DNA of 64,000 nt from Agrobacterium albertimagni AOL15 (GCF_000300855.1 NZ_ALJF01000013.1:434001-498000); one strand, 5' to 3'; shown: positions 54,409-64,000, counted from the stretch's first letter. Program-made: numbers and translations. The notes: generated from the letters alone by a model not told the origin.

Positions 54409-57104
54409 GTCGCACTCTTCTTCGTTGTCTTTGCTTTCGTCGCGGTCTTTGCCGGCGCCTTCTTGGCGGCAGCGGCCTTCGGCTTCGCGGCCGTCTTCTT
54501 CGGCTTTGCCGCCGCACCGTCTTCCGACTTTGCCTTGGCAGACTTGGCCGGAGCCTTCTTGGCCTTGCTCTTGCCGCCGCCGTCCTTGGCCGCGCGCTCG
54601 GCGATCAGCACGAGGGCTTCCTCGACGGTCACGCTTTGCGGATCCTTGCCCTTCGGCAGGGTGGCATTCACCTTGCCCCAATTGACATAGGGACCGAAAC
54701 GACCTTCGCGGACCGTCATCGCGCCACCATCAGGATGCTCTCCGAGCTCCTTCAGCGCAACTGCCGCCGTGCGGCCACGGCCGCCCGGATTGGCCTTCTT
54801 TTCGGCGAGCACGGTCACGGCGCGGTTGAGGCCGATCGAGAGCACGTCCTCGATACCCTCGAGATTGGCATAGGTGCCGTCATGCAGCACGAAAGGCCCG
54901 TAGCGTCCGAGACCGGCCGAAATCATCTTGCCGGTTTCGGGATGCGCGCCCACGTCGCGCGGCAGCGACAGAAGCGACAGCGCCTTTTCGAAATCGATAT
55001 CCGCCGGCGCCCATCCCTTCGGCAGCGAGGAGCGCTTGGCTTCCTTGCCCTCACCGCGCTGGACATAGGGTCCGAAACGTCCCGAACGCAGCGTGATCTC
55101 TTCCTCGGTGACCGGATCCTTGCCGAGTGCCCGCGGCTCATTGCCGCCGGCTTCGGCTTCGGCACCGCCCTCGCTGGTCAGCTGGCGGGTGAAGTTGCAT
55201 TCCGGATAATTCGAACAGCCGACGAAAGCGCCGTATTTGCCGAGCTTCAGCGAGAGATTGCCGGTGCCGCACACCTGGCAGATGCGCGGATCGGACCCAT
55301 CCTCGCGCTTCGGGAAGACGAGTGGCGCCAGCGCCTCGTTCAGCGCGTCGAGCACATTGGTGACGCGCAGTTCCTTGGTGTCTTCGATCTGGGCGAAGAA
55401 GTCCTGCCAGAAGGCGCGCAGCACGTCCTTCCAGTTCAGCTCGCCGGCCGAGATCTTGTCGAGCTTCTCTTCCAGATCGGCGGTGAAGTCGTATTCGACA
55501 TACTTGTTGAAGAAGTTCTCAAGGAAGGCCGTGACCAGCCGACCCTTCGAATGCGGGATGAGCTTTCGCTTGTCCATGACCACGTATTCGCGGTCGCTCA
55601 GCGTCTTCAGCGTCGCGGCATAGGTCGAAGGCCGGCCGATGCCGAGTTCTTCCATCTTCTTGATCAGCGATGCTTCCGAGTAACGCGGCGGCGGCTCGGT
55701 GAAATGCTGGCTGGCATTCACCTTTTGCTTGGCCAAAGCCTCACGCGCATTGATCTCGGGCAGGCGACCATCCTCGTCGTCACCATCTTCAGGTGCTTCG
55801 CCTTCCTCGCGCTGGTCCGTATAAGCGGCGATGAAGCCGTCGAAGCGAATGACGGAGCCGACTGCACGCAGGCCTGCCTTCTCGCCGTTGTTGTCAGCCA
55901 GGATCTCGACCGTCGTACGCTCGATTTCGGCAGACGCCATCTGGCTCGCGATCCCGCGCTTCCAGATCAGGTCGTAGAGCCGCATCTGGTCGCTGTCGAG
56001 GAAGCGGCGCAGCTTGTCGGGCGAGCGGTTGAAATCGGTCGGACGAATGGCTTCGTGGGCTTCCTGGGCGTTCTTCGCCTTGGTCGAATAGAGGCGCGCC
56101 TTTTCGGGCACGTAGCGCGGGCCGAACTGGTCGAGCACCGCGGCACGCGCCGCCTCGATCGCCTCCGGTGCCATCTGCACGCCATCGGTACGCATATAAG
56201 TAATGAGGCCAACGGTTTCGCCGCCGATGTCGATGCCTTCATAGAGCTTCTGGGCGATCTGCATGGTGCGCGATGCCGAGAAGCCGAGCTTCGAGGATGC
56301 GGCTTGCTGCAGGGTGGATGTGGTGAAGGGCGGTCCCGGATTGCGCTTGACCGGCTTCGCCTCGACGCTGTCGACAGCAAAGGCTGCACCTTCGAGCAGG
56401 GCCTTGATGCCGGCTGCCTGATCACCATTGGTGACCGAGTTGCGCTGCATGCGCTTGCCCTGATGCGAAACGAGCCTCGCCTCGAACTCGTCGCCACGCG
56501 GCGTCTTCAGAAGGGCGGAGATGTTCCAGTATTCCTCGGCGACAAAACGTTCGATCTCGGTCTCGCGGTCGCAGACGAGGCGCAGCGCCACCGACTGCAC
56601 GCGGCCGGCCGAGCGGGCCCCCGGCAGCTTCCGCCAGAGAACCGGCGACAGATTGAAGCCGACGAGATAGTCGAGCGCACGGCGGGCGAGATAGGCGTCA
56701 ACCAGCGGCGTATCGATATCACGCGGATTGGCCATGGCATCGAGCACGGCCTTCTTGGTGATGGCGTTGAAGACCACGCGCTTCACCGGCTTGTCACCAA
56801 TCACCTTCTTCTTCTTCAGAAGGTCGAGCACGTGCCACGAAATCGCTTCCCCTTCGCGATCGGGGTCGGTTGCGAGAAACAGGCCGTCAGAGGATTTTAC
56901 CGCATCGGCAATGTCCCTCATGCGTTTCTGCGAGGCCGTATCGACCTCCCAGAACATCTCGAAATCCTGGTCTGGCAGAACGGAGCCATCCTTGGCCGGC
57001 AGATCGCGCACATGGCCGAACGAGGCGAGCACCTTGTATCCGGGACCCAGATACTTGTTGATCGTCTTGGCCTTGGCCGGGGATTCTACGACTACGACGT
57101 TCAT
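54405..57104 (-). CDS. topA: DNA topoisomerase I
   Basis: An 899-residue type IA topoisomerase that relaxes negative supercoils. The Toprim domain has VVESPAKAKTINKYLGPGYKV at the start and ATDPDREGEAISWHV near residue 78. The catalytic tyrosine is in VGLITYMRTDGVQM near residue 300. A C4 zinc motif follows (CQVCGTGNLSLKLGKYGAFVGC), then repeated topo C-terminal domains (GRFGPYVQ, GRYGPFVLH, GRFGPYVNWG). An alanine/lysine-rich DNA-binding tail ends the protein. It starts at ATG 57104 and overlaps rnr. Confidence 0.96.
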   Translation of the reverse strand: MNVVVVESPAKAKTINKYLGPGYKVLASFGHVRDLPAKDGSVLPDQDFEMFWEVDTASQKRMRDIADAVKSSDGLFLATDPDREGEAISWHVLDLLKKKKVIGDKPVKRVVFNAITKKAVLDAMANPRDIDTPLVDAYLARRALDYLVGFNLSPVLWRKLPGARSAGRVQSVALRLVCDRETEIERFVAEEYWNISALLKTPRGDEFEARLVSHQGKRMQRNSVTNGDQAAGIKALLEGAAFAVDSVEAKPVKRNPGPPFTTSTLQQAASSKLGFSASRTMQIAQKLYEGIDIGGETVGLITYMRTDGVQMAPEAIEAARAAVLDQFGPRYVPEKARLYSTKAKNAQEAHEAIRPTDFNRSPDKLRRFLDSDQMRLYDLIWKRGIASQMASAEIERTTVEILADNNGEKAGLRAVGSVIRFDGFIAAYTDQREEGEAPEDGDDEDGRLPEINAREALAKQKVNASQHFTEPPPRYSEASLIKKMEELGIGRPSTYAATLKTLSDREYVVMDKRKLIPHSKGRLVTAFLENFFNKYVEYDFTADLEEKLDKISAGELNWKDVLRAFWQDFFAQIEDTKELRVTNVLDALNEALAPLVFPKREDGSDPRICQVCGTGNLSLKLGKYGAFVGCSNYPECNFTRQLTSEGGAEAEAGGNEPRALGKDPVTEEEITLRSGRFGPYVQRGEGKEAKRSSLPKGWAPADIDFEKALSLLSLPRDVGAHPETGKMISAGLGRYGPFVLHDGTYANLEGIEDVLSIGLNRAVTVLAEKKANPGGRGRTAAVALKELGEHPDGGAMTVREGRFGPYVNWGKVNATLPKGKDPQSVTVEEALVLIAERAAKDGGGKSKAKKAPAKSAKAKSEDGAAAKPKKTAAKPKAAAAKKAPAKTATKAKTTKKSAT

Positions 57105-57349
57105 TGGACAGCTATACCTTCAACGCATCCGATCAGCGGCACCGCACCACAGTCTTCGGAACACGGTTTTCCGACATGGAGGGCGAAACGGCTGCGGTCA
57201 AGAGGCGCGGCCTATTTTCCGACCTATGGATATATGCAACCTGAGGGGGATCATAGGTAGATTGCAATCCTAGATAAATGATCTATTGTATTTCACAGGG
57301 GATGGCGAGGCCGGGTAGTGACGGCCTTTTCAGAAGACGGACAAGAGCG

Positions 57350-57583
57350 ATGGCACGAGACACAGTCGACATGAACGGTCGCGGAACCCGCACGATGGAA
57401 AACATCGCCTACATCCGCCAGATGCTCGCCGAGTTGCGGCTGGTTGCCGAAAATGAAGGCGCCGAGATGCTCTGTTATCTGATCGAGATGGCCTATGTCG
57501 AAGCCGGCGATGTCCAGTCCGGCCGCCGTGCGCTCTCAATCCATCATGCTCAGCGAGACAAACCCTCCCGCATGCCGCTCTAG
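57350..57583 (+). CDS. Conserved small protein of unknown function
   Basis: A 77-residue soluble, mainly helical protein: RTMENIAYIRQMLAELRLVAENEGAEMLCYLIEMAYVEAGD is its core. Weak AAGAG precedes ATG 57350; the frame is open further upstream to 57278. I do not recognise a named family, though similar small helical proteins are seen at this place in rhizobia. Its 3' end overlaps the 3' end of dprA by 48 bases on the opposite strand. The 245 bases between topA and this gene hold no other gene. Confidence 0.6.
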   Translation: MARDTVDMNGRGTRTMENIAYIRQMLAELRLVAENEGAEMLCYLIEMAYVEAGDVQSGRRALSIHHAQRDKPSRMPL

Positions 57584-58690
57584 GCGCCCGGCGATATCAA
57601 GTTCCAGCAAAACCAGATAGACCGAGGACGCCGGCAGGGCCGTGTGGCGGATGATGTCATCGATCTCGACGGGTGTCGGGCCGAGCGCCTGCACGATTAC
57701 GAGCCGTTCGTCATCATTCGGCGGAGGAGCAAGCGGTCTGTCTCCCGCCTCGTCGGCAGGCTCGTCTGCCTCGGTCGGACCGAAGAGATCGAGTTCGGAA
57801 ATCGGCGCCAGCGCCTGCAGCACATCCTGTGGTCTGGTGGTGACGGTCGCACCGTCCTTGAGCAAGCCGTTTGTGCCCTCGCAGCGCGGATCGAGGGGGG
57901 AGCCGGGAACCGCAAAGACCTGTCGACCGAATTCTCCCGCGAGCCTTGCGGTGATCAGCGAACCCGAGCGCGCTGCCGCCTCAATGACCACCACGCCCAG
58001 AGCCACACCAGCGATCAGCCGGTTGCGTCGGGGAAAATCGCGCGCCCGCGGTTCCCAGCCGAAGGGCATCTCGGAAATGGCGAGACCGCGACCGCCGCAG
58101 ATCTGGTCCAGAAGATCGATATTCTCGGGAGGGTAGGGCTGGTCGAGGCCGCCGGCCATGGCTGCAATTGTGCCGGTGTCGAGGCTGGCCCGATGGGCTG
58201 AGGCGTCAATGCCGCGTGCAAGGCCGGACACGATCGTATAGCCGGCACGTCCGATCTCCCGCGCCATCATCGCCGCGAATTTCGCACCGCTGATCGAGGC
58301 GTTGCGCGATCCGACGATGCCGACGGCCGGAAGGCTCGCGACCTCGAGGTCGCCCTTGGCTGCGACCAGGGGAGGGGCGGCATCGATCTGTCGGAGTGCG
58401 GCCGGATAGTCGGGCTCGCCGATGCCGATGAAGCGGGCGCCGAAACGCGTGGCAGTCTCGATTTCGCGCTCGGCATCACCAATGGTTGCGATGCGAATGC
58501 TGCGGGTCGATCCGCCGCGCCGCGAAAGCTCCGGAAGAGCCTCGATCGCCGTCTCGGCCGAGCCGAAGTGGTTGATCAGGTCCCGGAAAGTGGCTGGACC
58601 GACATTATCGCTGCGGATCAGCCTCAGCCAGGCGATCCTCTGGCGGTCCGTCAGCGCAATCCCTTTTCGTCTTGCGCCGCCTGACCCCAT
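57536..58690 (-). CDS. dprA: DNA processing protein DprA
   Basis: A 384-residue protein that loads RecA on incoming single-stranded DNA in natural transformation; it is also kept in non-competent bacteria. After an N-terminal SAM-like helical region (residues 12-60), the Rossmann core has VGIVGSRNASISGAKFA near residue 125, IVSGLARGIDASAHRASLD near residue 154 and FPRRNRLIAG near residue 222. A C-terminal winged helix follows (residues 325-384). It starts at ATG 58690, 10 bases downstream of plsY. Confidence 0.95.
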   Translation of the reverse strand: MGSGGARRKGIALTDRQRIAWLRLIRSDNVGPATFRDLINHFGSAETAIEALPELSRRGGSTRSIRIATIGDAEREIETATRFGARFIGIGEPDYPAALRQIDAAPPLVAAKGDLEVASLPAVGIVGSRNASISGAKFAAMMAREIGRAGYTIVSGLARGIDASAHRASLDTGTIAAMAGGLDQPYPPENIDLLDQICGGRGLAISEMPFGWEPRARDFPRRNRLIAGVALGVVVIEAAARSGSLITARLAGEFGRQVFAVPGSPLDPRCEGTNGLLKDGATVTTRPQDVLQALAPISELDLFGPTEADEPADEAGDRPLAPPPNDDERLVIVQALGPTPVEIDDIIRHTALPASSVYLVLLELDIAGRLERHAGGFVSLSMMD

Positions 58691-58699
58691 GGCTCTCCT

Positions 58700-59311
58700 C
58701 TAGCCCTTTTTGCCGATCTTGCTCTCGGTTCCCGCGATCAGCCGCCCGATATTCTCTTTGTGACGCCAGTAAGTGATGACTGTCATGACGGCCGTCACGA
58801 CCGCAGCCTCTTCAACCCCAAGTATCCACAATACAACCGGGATGACAAGTGTTGCGACGAGCGCGGACAACGAAGAGTAGCGGGTGATGAAGGCGACCGC
58901 GAGCCAGACGATGGCAAACACCAGCACCATCCGAGGCTCAACCCCGAGCAGCGTTCCGATATAGGTTGCGACACCCTTGCCGCCCTTGAAGCCGAGCCAG
59001 ACCGGGAAGAGGTGGCCAATAAAGGCTGCGAAGCCGCCGAAGAGAGCAGCGTTCTGTCCGAAGACCGCATGCGCGATCAGCGCAGCAGCCGTGGCCTTCA
59101 GCGCATCGAGGAGGAGGGTGGCGGCCGCGAGCTTCTTGTTGCCGGTGCGCAGCACGTTTGTCGCGCCGATATTGCCCGAGCCGATCGAGCGCAGGTCGCC
59201 GAGGCCAGCCATCTTGGTCAGCACCAGTCCGAAGGGGATGGAGCCGAGCAGGTAACCGAACAGGAGGACGATGGCGAGGTTGCCCCAGCCGAGGGCGGAA
59301 ATGTCGATCAT
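58700..59311 (-). CDS. plsY: Glycerol-3-phosphate acyltransferase PlsY
   Basis: A 203-residue membrane enzyme transferring an acyl group from acyl-phosphate to glycerol 3-phosphate, the first step of phospholipid synthesis. It has about five hydrophobic helices. Cytoplasmic motifs are [16 protein letters not shown] near residue 40 and [17 protein letters not shown] near residue 110. The start at ATG 59311 is preferred over the extended frame to 59494. It lies 22 bases after the dihydroorotase-like gene. Confidence 0.95.
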   Translation of the reverse strand: MIDISALGWGNLAIVLLFGYLLGSIPFGLVLTKMAGLGDLRSIGSGNIGATNVLRTGNKKLAAATLLLDALKATAAALIAHAVFGQNAALFGGFAAFIGHLFPVWLGFKGGKGVATYIGTLLGVEPRMVLVFAIVWLAVAFITRYSSLSALVATLVIPVVLWILGVEEAAVVTAVMTVITYWRHKENIGRLIAGTESKIGKKG

Positions 59312-59333
59312 GTGTATCCCTGTCCCCTGTGGT

Positions 59334-60626
59334 CTAGAGCGAGTGGACGCACTGGCCTGCAACATAGGTTGCAACGGCCCGGCCCGAGAAGCGCGCATCT
59401 TCGAAAGGCGTGTTCTTCGAGCGTGCAAGAAGACTGTCGCGCGACACGAGCCACGGCTCGTCGAGATCGACGAGCGTGATGTCGCCGTGAGCACCCGGCT
59501 TCAGCGTGCCACCGGGAAGGCCAAAGATTTCGGCCGGCCTCGTCGACATGGCATCGATCAGCCGCATCAGCGAAACCTGGCCGGCATGGTGAAGGCGAAG
59601 GGCTGCCGACAGCATGGTTTCGAGGCCGATTGCGCCATCGGCAGCCTCGCCGAAGGGCAGGCGCTTGGTGTCGACGTCCTGCGGATCATGCGAGGAAACG
59701 ATGATGTCGATCTGGCCCTTGGCCAGCGCATCGACCATCGCCATGCGATCGTCTTCCGAGCGCAGCGGCGGATAGAGCTTGAAGAAGGTCCTGTATTCGC
59801 CGATGTCGTTTTCGTTGAGGCTCAGGTGATTGATCGAGATGCCGCAGGTGACCTTGGCACCGCGCTTGCGGCCTAGTTCGATCGCCTCGACCGATTCTGG
59901 AATGGAGATCTGCGAGGCGTGATACTTGGCCCGCGTCAGCGCCGCGATCCTGAGGTCCCGCTCCAGCGGAATGAGCTCGGTTTCACGCGGGATGCCGCCG
60001 AGCCCAAGCCAGCTTGCGAGCAGTCCCTCGTTCATCACGCCATTGGCAGCGATATACTTCTCCCGCGTTTCCAGCGCGATCACGGCGCCGAATTCGCGGG
60101 CGTAAGTCATGGCCCGGCGCAGGACCTGCGTATCGTTCAGCCCGTGGCGACCATTGGTGAAGGCAACCGCACCGGCCTGCTGCAGAAGGCCCATCTCGGT
60201 CATCTCGGCACTGATCATGCCCTTGGTCAGGGCCGCTGCCGGATAGACGCGGACATCGGCCGTATCACGGGCCGTCTTCTTGACGAACTCGACGAGCGCG
60301 ATGTCGTCGATGACGGGATCGGTCTCCGGCATCATGATGAAGGAGGTAATGCCGCCGGCCGCAGCCGCCCGGCTGGCGGATGCTATCGTCTCGCGATGTT
60401 CCGAACCCGGTTCGCCGACAAAGACGCGGGCATCGACGAGACCTGGGATGGCGGTGAGGCCTCTGCAGTCACGGATTTCGGCACCCTCGGGCGTGCCCTG
60501 GTTTTGCGCATCGGCACCTGAGGCGAGGATCTTGCCGTCGGCACCGACAATGATGGTGCCGATTTCGTCGCGCTTGCGCGAGGGATCGACGATGCGAGCA
60601 TTCTTGAGAACCAGAGGTTTTCTCAT
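59334..60626 (-). CDS. Dihydroorotase-like protein lacking metal ligands (non-catalytic PyrC' type)
   Basis: A 430-residue amidohydrolase-fold protein. The metal motif that is normally D-x-H-x-H-x-R-x-P-G reads D65-A-R-V-F-V-G-E-P-G, so both histidines are lost. The later HCED-like block reads IALETREK, and the DHAPH-like block reads SSHDPQD, so other catalytic residues are gone too. It is therefore very unlikely to hydrolyse dihydroorotate. In Pseudomonas an inactive PyrC' is required for assembly of aspartate transcarbamoylase. Overlap of the start codon with the pyrB stop (ATGA) supports the same role here. An active PyrC should exist elsewhere in the genome. Confidence 0.9.
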   Translation of the reverse strand: MRKPLVLKNARIVDPSRKRDEIGTIIVGADGKILASGADAQNQGTPEGAEIRDCRGLTAIPGLVDARVFVGEPGSEHRETIASASRAAAAGGITSFIMMPETDPVIDDIALVEFVKKTARDTADVRVYPAAALTKGMISAEMTEMGLLQQAGAVAFTNGRHGLNDTQVLRRAMTYAREFGAVIALETREKYIAANGVMNEGLLASWLGLGGIPRETELIPLERDLRIAALTRAKYHASQISIPESVEAIELGRKRGAKVTCGISINHLSLNENDIGEYRTFFKLYPPLRSEDDRMAMVDALAKGQIDIIVSSHDPQDVDTKRLPFGEAADGAIGLETMLSAALRLHHAGQVSLMRLIDAMSTRPAEIFGLPGGTLKPGAHGDITLVDLDEPWLVSRDSLLARSKNTPFEDARFSGRAVATYVAGQCVHSL

Positions 60627-61579
60627 GCGCCCATCCCCTCCGAACGCGGTCCCTGGTTCTGCGAGACAAGCAGAGTTTCCATGACGGCCATGCGAACCGC
60701 AACCCCCATCTCGACCTGGCTCTCGATCACGCTCTGCGGGCCGTCTGCGACCTCGGAGGCGATCTCCACGCCGCGGTTCATCGGGCCCGGATGCATGACG
60801 AGCGCATCCTCCTTGGCGGCCTTCAGCTTTTCGGCATCCAAGCCATAGAAGTGGAAGTACTCACGAACCGACGGCACGAAGGAGCCGGACATGCGCTCGC
60901 GCTGCAGGCGCAGCATCATCACGACATCCGCATCCTTCAGGCCTTCCTTCATGTCGTGGAAGACCTCGCAGCCCATGTCGGCGATGCCGGCCGGCAGCAG
61001 CGTCGCCGGTGCGACGACGCGGACGCGGGCGCCCATGGCGTTGAGCAGCAGGATATTGGAGCGCGCCACGCGCGAATGCAGCACATCGCCGCAGATCGCG
61101 ACGATAATCCGCGACAGCTTGCCCTTGGCGCGGCGGATGGTCAGCGCATCGAGAAGCGCCTGGGTCGGATGCTCATGCTGTCCGTCACCGGCATTGACCA
61201 CGGAGCAGGCAACCTTTTGCGCAAGCAGGGCAGCAGCACCGGCGGAGGAGTGACGCACGACCAGCACGTCCGGGCGCATGGCGTTCAGCGTCATCGCCGT
61301 GTCGATCAGCGTTTCGCCCTTCTTCACGGAGGAATTGCCGACCGACATGTTCATCACGTCGGCGCCGAGGCGTTTGCCCGCAAGCTCGAACGAGGCTTGC
61401 GTCCGCGTCGAGGCTTCGAAGAAGAGGTTGATCTGGGTGAGGCCCCTCAGCGTGGAAGTCTTCTTCTCCCGCTGGCGGCTGATTTTGACGGCTTCGTCTG
61501 CCTTGTCCAACAGGAACGTGATGTCCTGCTCGGTAAGGCCCTTGATGCCGATGAGATGGCGATGGGGAAAGAAGACCAT
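60623..61579 (-). CDS. pyrB: Aspartate carbamoyltransferase catalytic chain
   Basis: A 318-residue enzyme condensing carbamoyl phosphate and aspartate in pyrimidine synthesis. Carbamoyl-phosphate motif [18 protein letters not shown] near residue 53, [13 protein letters not shown] near residue 108, [16 protein letters not shown] near residue 131, and [12 protein letters not shown] near residue 267. AGGAGG lies 6 bases before ATG 61579. It is the first gene of a pyrB-pyrC'-plsY-dprA run. No regulatory pyrI gene is near, in line with the PyrC'-dependent ATCase class. Confidence 0.96.
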   Translation of the reverse strand: MVFFPHRHLIGIKGLTEQDITFLLDKADEAVKISRQREKKTSTLRGLTQINLFFEASTRTQASFELAGKRLGADVMNMSVGNSSVKKGETLIDTAMTLNAMRPDVLVVRHSSAGAAALLAQKVACSVVNAGDGQHEHPTQALLDALTIRRAKGKLSRIIVAICGDVLHSRVARSNILLLNAMGARVRVVAPATLLPAGIADMGCEVFHDMKEGLKDADVVMMLRLQRERMSGSFVPSVREYFHFYGLDAEKLKAAKEDALVMHPGPMNRGVEIASEVADGPQSVIESQVEMGVAVRMAVMETLLVSQNQGPRSEGMGA

Positions 61580-61793
61580 GGACGTCCTCCTGAGATGTCA
61601 CGCGGTCTATAAAGTGTGGGATCGGGCCGGGCAAGCACATGCTAGGTGGATTGACGCACGGTCCCCATGTAATAGGAGCGAATGCACGGTAGGGAACACC
61701 GGCGGTTTCGCCCTGGATGCTCCAACCGCAATGGATGACGAAGACGAAGCGTTGGTTGGCCAACCTGCGTCTCCCACAAGATCGGCAGGATTG

Positions 61794-63437
61794 ATGAACC
61801 GGACGGAAGAAAAACTCGCAGCGCTCAACCAGCCCAAGCCCTGGTCCGGCATCAATGCCTACCGCGCCGATCCGCTGCTTGTTGATCTGACATCCTCACT
61901 GTCGCGTCCGCTACGCGAGGAATACGACGTCATCGGCAAATACGTGACCTCGCCGGAAGCACAGGAACTGGCGCGCATGGCCAATGCCAGCCCGCCGCAG
62001 CTTAGGACCCATGGCGTGCGCGGCGAGCGCCTCGATGTCGTCGAATTCCACCCCGCCTGGCATGCCCTGATGCGCCGTTCGATGGCCTCGGGCCTGCATT
62101 CCTCCGTCTGGGAAAATGCGCCGGAAGCCCGTGGCCACGAGCACAAGGCCCGTGCCGTCCGCTTTTTCCTGACGGCCCAGCTCGAATCGGGCCATCTCTG
62201 CCCGCTCACCATGACCAGTGCCTCGGTCGCCGCCCTCGTCGCATCTCCGGCCGTCCAGAAGGAATGGACTCCGCGGATCCTGTCGCGCAAATACGACAGC
62301 AGCAACAAGCCGCCGATGCAGAAGAGTGCCGTCACCATCGGCATGGGCATGACCGAAAAGCAGGGCGGCACGGATGTCCGCGCCAACACCACCATGGGCG
62401 AGCGGGTGGGTGAGGGGATCTACCGCCTTTCCGGCCACAAATGGTTCATGTCGGCTCCGATGAGCGACGCCTTCGTGATGCTCGCCCAGACCAAGGACGG
62501 TATGGGCTGCTTCCTCGTGCCGCGTCTCCTTGAGGATGGTTCCGCCAACGGCCTGGAATTCCAGCGCCTGAAGGACAAACTCGGTAACCGGTCGAACGCC
62601 TCTTCCGAAGTCGAGTTCTCCGAAACCTTCGGCTTCCTGCTCGGCACGCCGGGGGACGGCGTGCGCACCATCCTCGACATGGTGACGCTGACGCGCCTCG
62701 ACTGCGCGCTGTCCTCCGCCGGCATGATGCGCGCCTCCATGGCCGAGGCCGTCCATCACGTGCGCGGCCGCATGGTTTTTGGCAAGAACCTTATTGACCA
62801 GCCGATGATGACCCGCGTGCTCGCCGACATGGCGCTCGATGTTGCGGCAGCGACTGCACTCGCCTTCCGTCTCGCCGACAGCTTCGACAAGGCGCGCGAA
62901 AGCCCGATCGACGCGGCCTATGCCCGTGTCATGACCCCCGTTGCCAAATACTGGGTCTGCAAGATCGCCCCGTCCCTCATCTACGAGGCCATGGAATGCA
63001 TCGGCGGCAGCGGTTATGTCGAGGAGCGGCCGATCGCCCGCCATTACCGCGAAGCTCCGGTCAACGCGATCTGGGAAGGCTCCGGCAATGTCATGGCGCT
63101 GGATGTCCTGCGTGTGCTGAGCCGTGGCAAGGATCTCTTCGAGACTCTGTTTGCCGGGCTTGAGCGGGATCTCGGCCCGTCCGGCAAGAAGACTGTCGAA
63201 GTCTTGCGTGCTGCAACAGCGCTTGCCGAACGTGACGAAGCCGCCGGTCGCCTGCTCATCGAGCAGCTCGCGCTCGCGGCCGGTGCCGCCGAACTCTATC
63301 GTCTGGGGGCAGGCAAGATCGCCGATGCCTTCCTCGAATCACGCCTCGCGGGTGGCTGGCGCCATACCTATGGCGTGCTCGATGCGCGATTCGATTCGCG
63401 CTACGTGCTGGATCTCCTCTATCCGCCGGCTGCCTGA
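61794..63437 (+). CDS. AidB-like acyl-CoA dehydrogenase family protein
   Basis: A 547-residue flavoprotein. The FAD-binding GMGMTEKQGGTDVRANTT is near residue 182, the middle strand domain follows with HKWFMSAPMSDAF, and the helical C-terminal domain has LDCALSSAGMMRASMAEAV and the IGGSGYVEERPIARHYREAPVNAIWEGSGNVMALD block, which is typical of AidB rather than fatty-acid dehydrogenases. E. coli AidB belongs to the adaptive alkylation response and binds DNA. Whether that holds here is unknown. The ATG at 61794 follows AGGA; an ATG at 61731 would add 21 residues. Its 3' end overlaps the convergent transporter by 19 bases. Confidence 0.85.
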   Translation: MNRTEEKLAALNQPKPWSGINAYRADPLLVDLTSSLSRPLREEYDVIGKYVTSPEAQELARMANASPPQLRTHGVRGERLDVVEFHPAWHALMRRSMASGLHSSVWENAPEARGHEHKARAVRFFLTAQLESGHLCPLTMTSASVAALVASPAVQKEWTPRILSRKYDSSNKPPMQKSAVTIGMGMTEKQGGTDVRANTTMGERVGEGIYRLSGHKWFMSAPMSDAFVMLAQTKDGMGCFLVPRLLEDGSANGLEFQRLKDKLGNRSNASSEVEFSETFGFLLGTPGDGVRTILDMVTLTRLDCALSSAGMMRASMAEAVHHVRGRMVFGKNLIDQPMMTRVLADMALDVAAATALAFRLADSFDKARESPIDAAYARVMTPVAKYWVCKIAPSLIYEAMECIGGSGYVEERPIARHYREAPVNAIWEGSGNVMALDVLRVLSRGKDLFETLFAGLERDLGPSGKKTVEVLRAATALAERDEAAGRLLIEQLALAAGAAELYRLGAGKIADAFLESRLAGGWRHTYGVLDARFDSRYVLDLLYPPAA

Positions 63438-64000
63438 GCGGCGAGATAGAGCACGACGGGGATGGTGAAGAAGGCGGCGACCGTTTGCACGGTGGCCGCT
63501 GCCGCATAGAGATCGGCGTCGCCACCCATCTGCTTGGCGAGCACGTAGCCGTTCATCGCGGTCGGCACTGCGGCGCCCAATGCAATCATCACAAGGATTT
63601 CGCCTGAGAGACCGAAGGCAAGCGCGAGCAGCACCGCGACAGCCGGGAAGACCAGGAGCTTCAGCACGACCGTCATCAACACGCTCGGCTGCGGCTTCAG
63701 GGCATCCGCGACACGCAGACCTGCGCCGACGGTCACGAGACCCAGGCCGAGCGAAGCGCTGGCAATCAGGTCGACCGCGGTCATGACAGGCGCATAGATC
63801 GAAATCCCCGCAAAGTTCACGAGCACACCCAGCAAGGCACCGATGATGATCGGATTGGTGATGATCCTGAAGACAAAGGTCTTCAGACCCCGACTCTTGC
63901 CGGAGAACCATACCATCACCCCGACATTGATGAGATTGAGCGGTATGATGATCGATGCCATGATGATGGCGATAACGGATAGGCCCGTCTGTCCTGTCAG
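63419..64000 (-). CDS. AEC family transporter, 3' part (5' end outside window)
   Basis: At least 193 residues of a membrane protein of the auxin efflux carrier type, open to the window edge. Five or six hydrophobic helices are present, with the pseudo-repeat features ITNPIIIGALLGVLVNFAG and the C-terminal LGAAVPTAMNGYVLAKQMGGDADLYAA block that resembles bacterial malonate or malate exporters. The substrate is unknown. Its stop lies inside the convergent acyl-CoA dehydrogenase gene. Confidence 0.85.
   Translation of the reverse strand: MTGQTGLSVIAIIMASIIIPLNLINVGVMVWFSGKSRGLKTFVFRIITNPIIIGALLGVLVNFAGISIYAPVMTAVDLIASASLGLGLVTVGAGLRVADALKPQPSVLMTVVLKLLVFPAVAVLLALAFGLSGEILVMIALGAAVPTAMNGYVLAKQMGGDADLYAAAATVQTVAAFFTIPVVLYLAAQAAGG

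Noticed and set aside
54408-54681. N-terminal extension of RNase R up to 54681
   Set aside because: That segment is the alternative frame of the lysine/alanine-rich topA tail; the RNase R-like sequence begins only at the TTG at 54408.
54375-57260. 961-codon open frame on the plus strand opposite topA
   Set aside because: It is antisense to a certain gene, rich in His/Arg/Leu/Asp as expected from the complement of GC-rich codons, and has no recognisable domain or ribosome binding site.

Overview
The window is a stretch of about 60% GC chromosome from an alphaproteobacterium, most likely a member of the Rhizobiaceae (Rhizobium/Agrobacterium group). This is inferred from gene content and order: lon-hupB, a 14-gene nuo operon followed by birA, rnj, mce and a DUF1467 gene, then proS-lolC/E-lolD-dnaE, divK-pleD-rpmG and rnr-topA-dprA-plsY-pyrC'-pyrB. 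It also fits the short editing-less ProS, the alphaproteobacterial LexA boxes (GAAC-N7-GAAC) and a PhoB box of rhizobial form. Almost all of it is core genome. No phage, IS transposase or CRISPR array is visible.

Layout. 1-13 kb: the 3' part of lon, hupB, an FMN-riboswitch-controlled riboflavin importer (ribN), a Pho-box-preceded exported phytase-like protein, an aldo/keto reductase, two transport/metabolism genes, UDP-glucose dehydrogenase, a GntR regulator followed by a DapA-family aldolase/lyase, and a frameshifted NYN-LOTUS gene beside tRNA-Val. 13-30 kb: tRNA-Asp and nuoA-N (respiratory complex I). This operon carries three non-standard inserts: a four-helix-bundle gene bounded by inverted heptamer repeats between nuoC and nuoD, an 80-residue exported protein between nuoD and nuoE, and a helix-hairpin-helix protein between nuoF and nuoG whose C-terminal domain also occurs on the end of NuoE. 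30-41 kb: birA, RNase J, methylmalonyl-CoA epimerase, DUF1467, a minus-strand small RNA, proS, the lipoprotein-release ABC system, and dnaE. Just ahead of dnaE a LexA-box promoter drives a 28-residue membrane peptide. 41-50 kb: an alkaline-phosphatase-superfamily membrane enzyme, an L,D-transpeptidase, a DUF1275 protein, dinB with its own LexA box, HAD and DUF3572 genes, the cell-cycle regulators divK and pleD, a structured intergenic RNA, and rpmG. 50-64 kb: an MFS transporter, DUF983, RNase R, topoisomerase I, DprA, PlsY, a dihydroorotase-like protein without its metal ligands paired with aspartate transcarbamoylase, an AidB-like acyl-CoA dehydrogenase, and a partial AEC transporter.

Most notable points. 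(1) The 28-residue, single-pass membrane peptide has a well-formed SOS promoter. By size, topology and regulation it resembles the SOS-induced division inhibitor SidA of Caulobacter, but no function can be assigned from sequence. (2) The nuoC/nuoD insert looks like the intervening-sequence elements of 23S rRNA genes that encode four-helix-bundle proteins, but it sits in a protein-coding operon, and its ORF seems to begin at ACG. (3) Two intergenic small RNAs, one on each strand, have clear intrinsic terminators.
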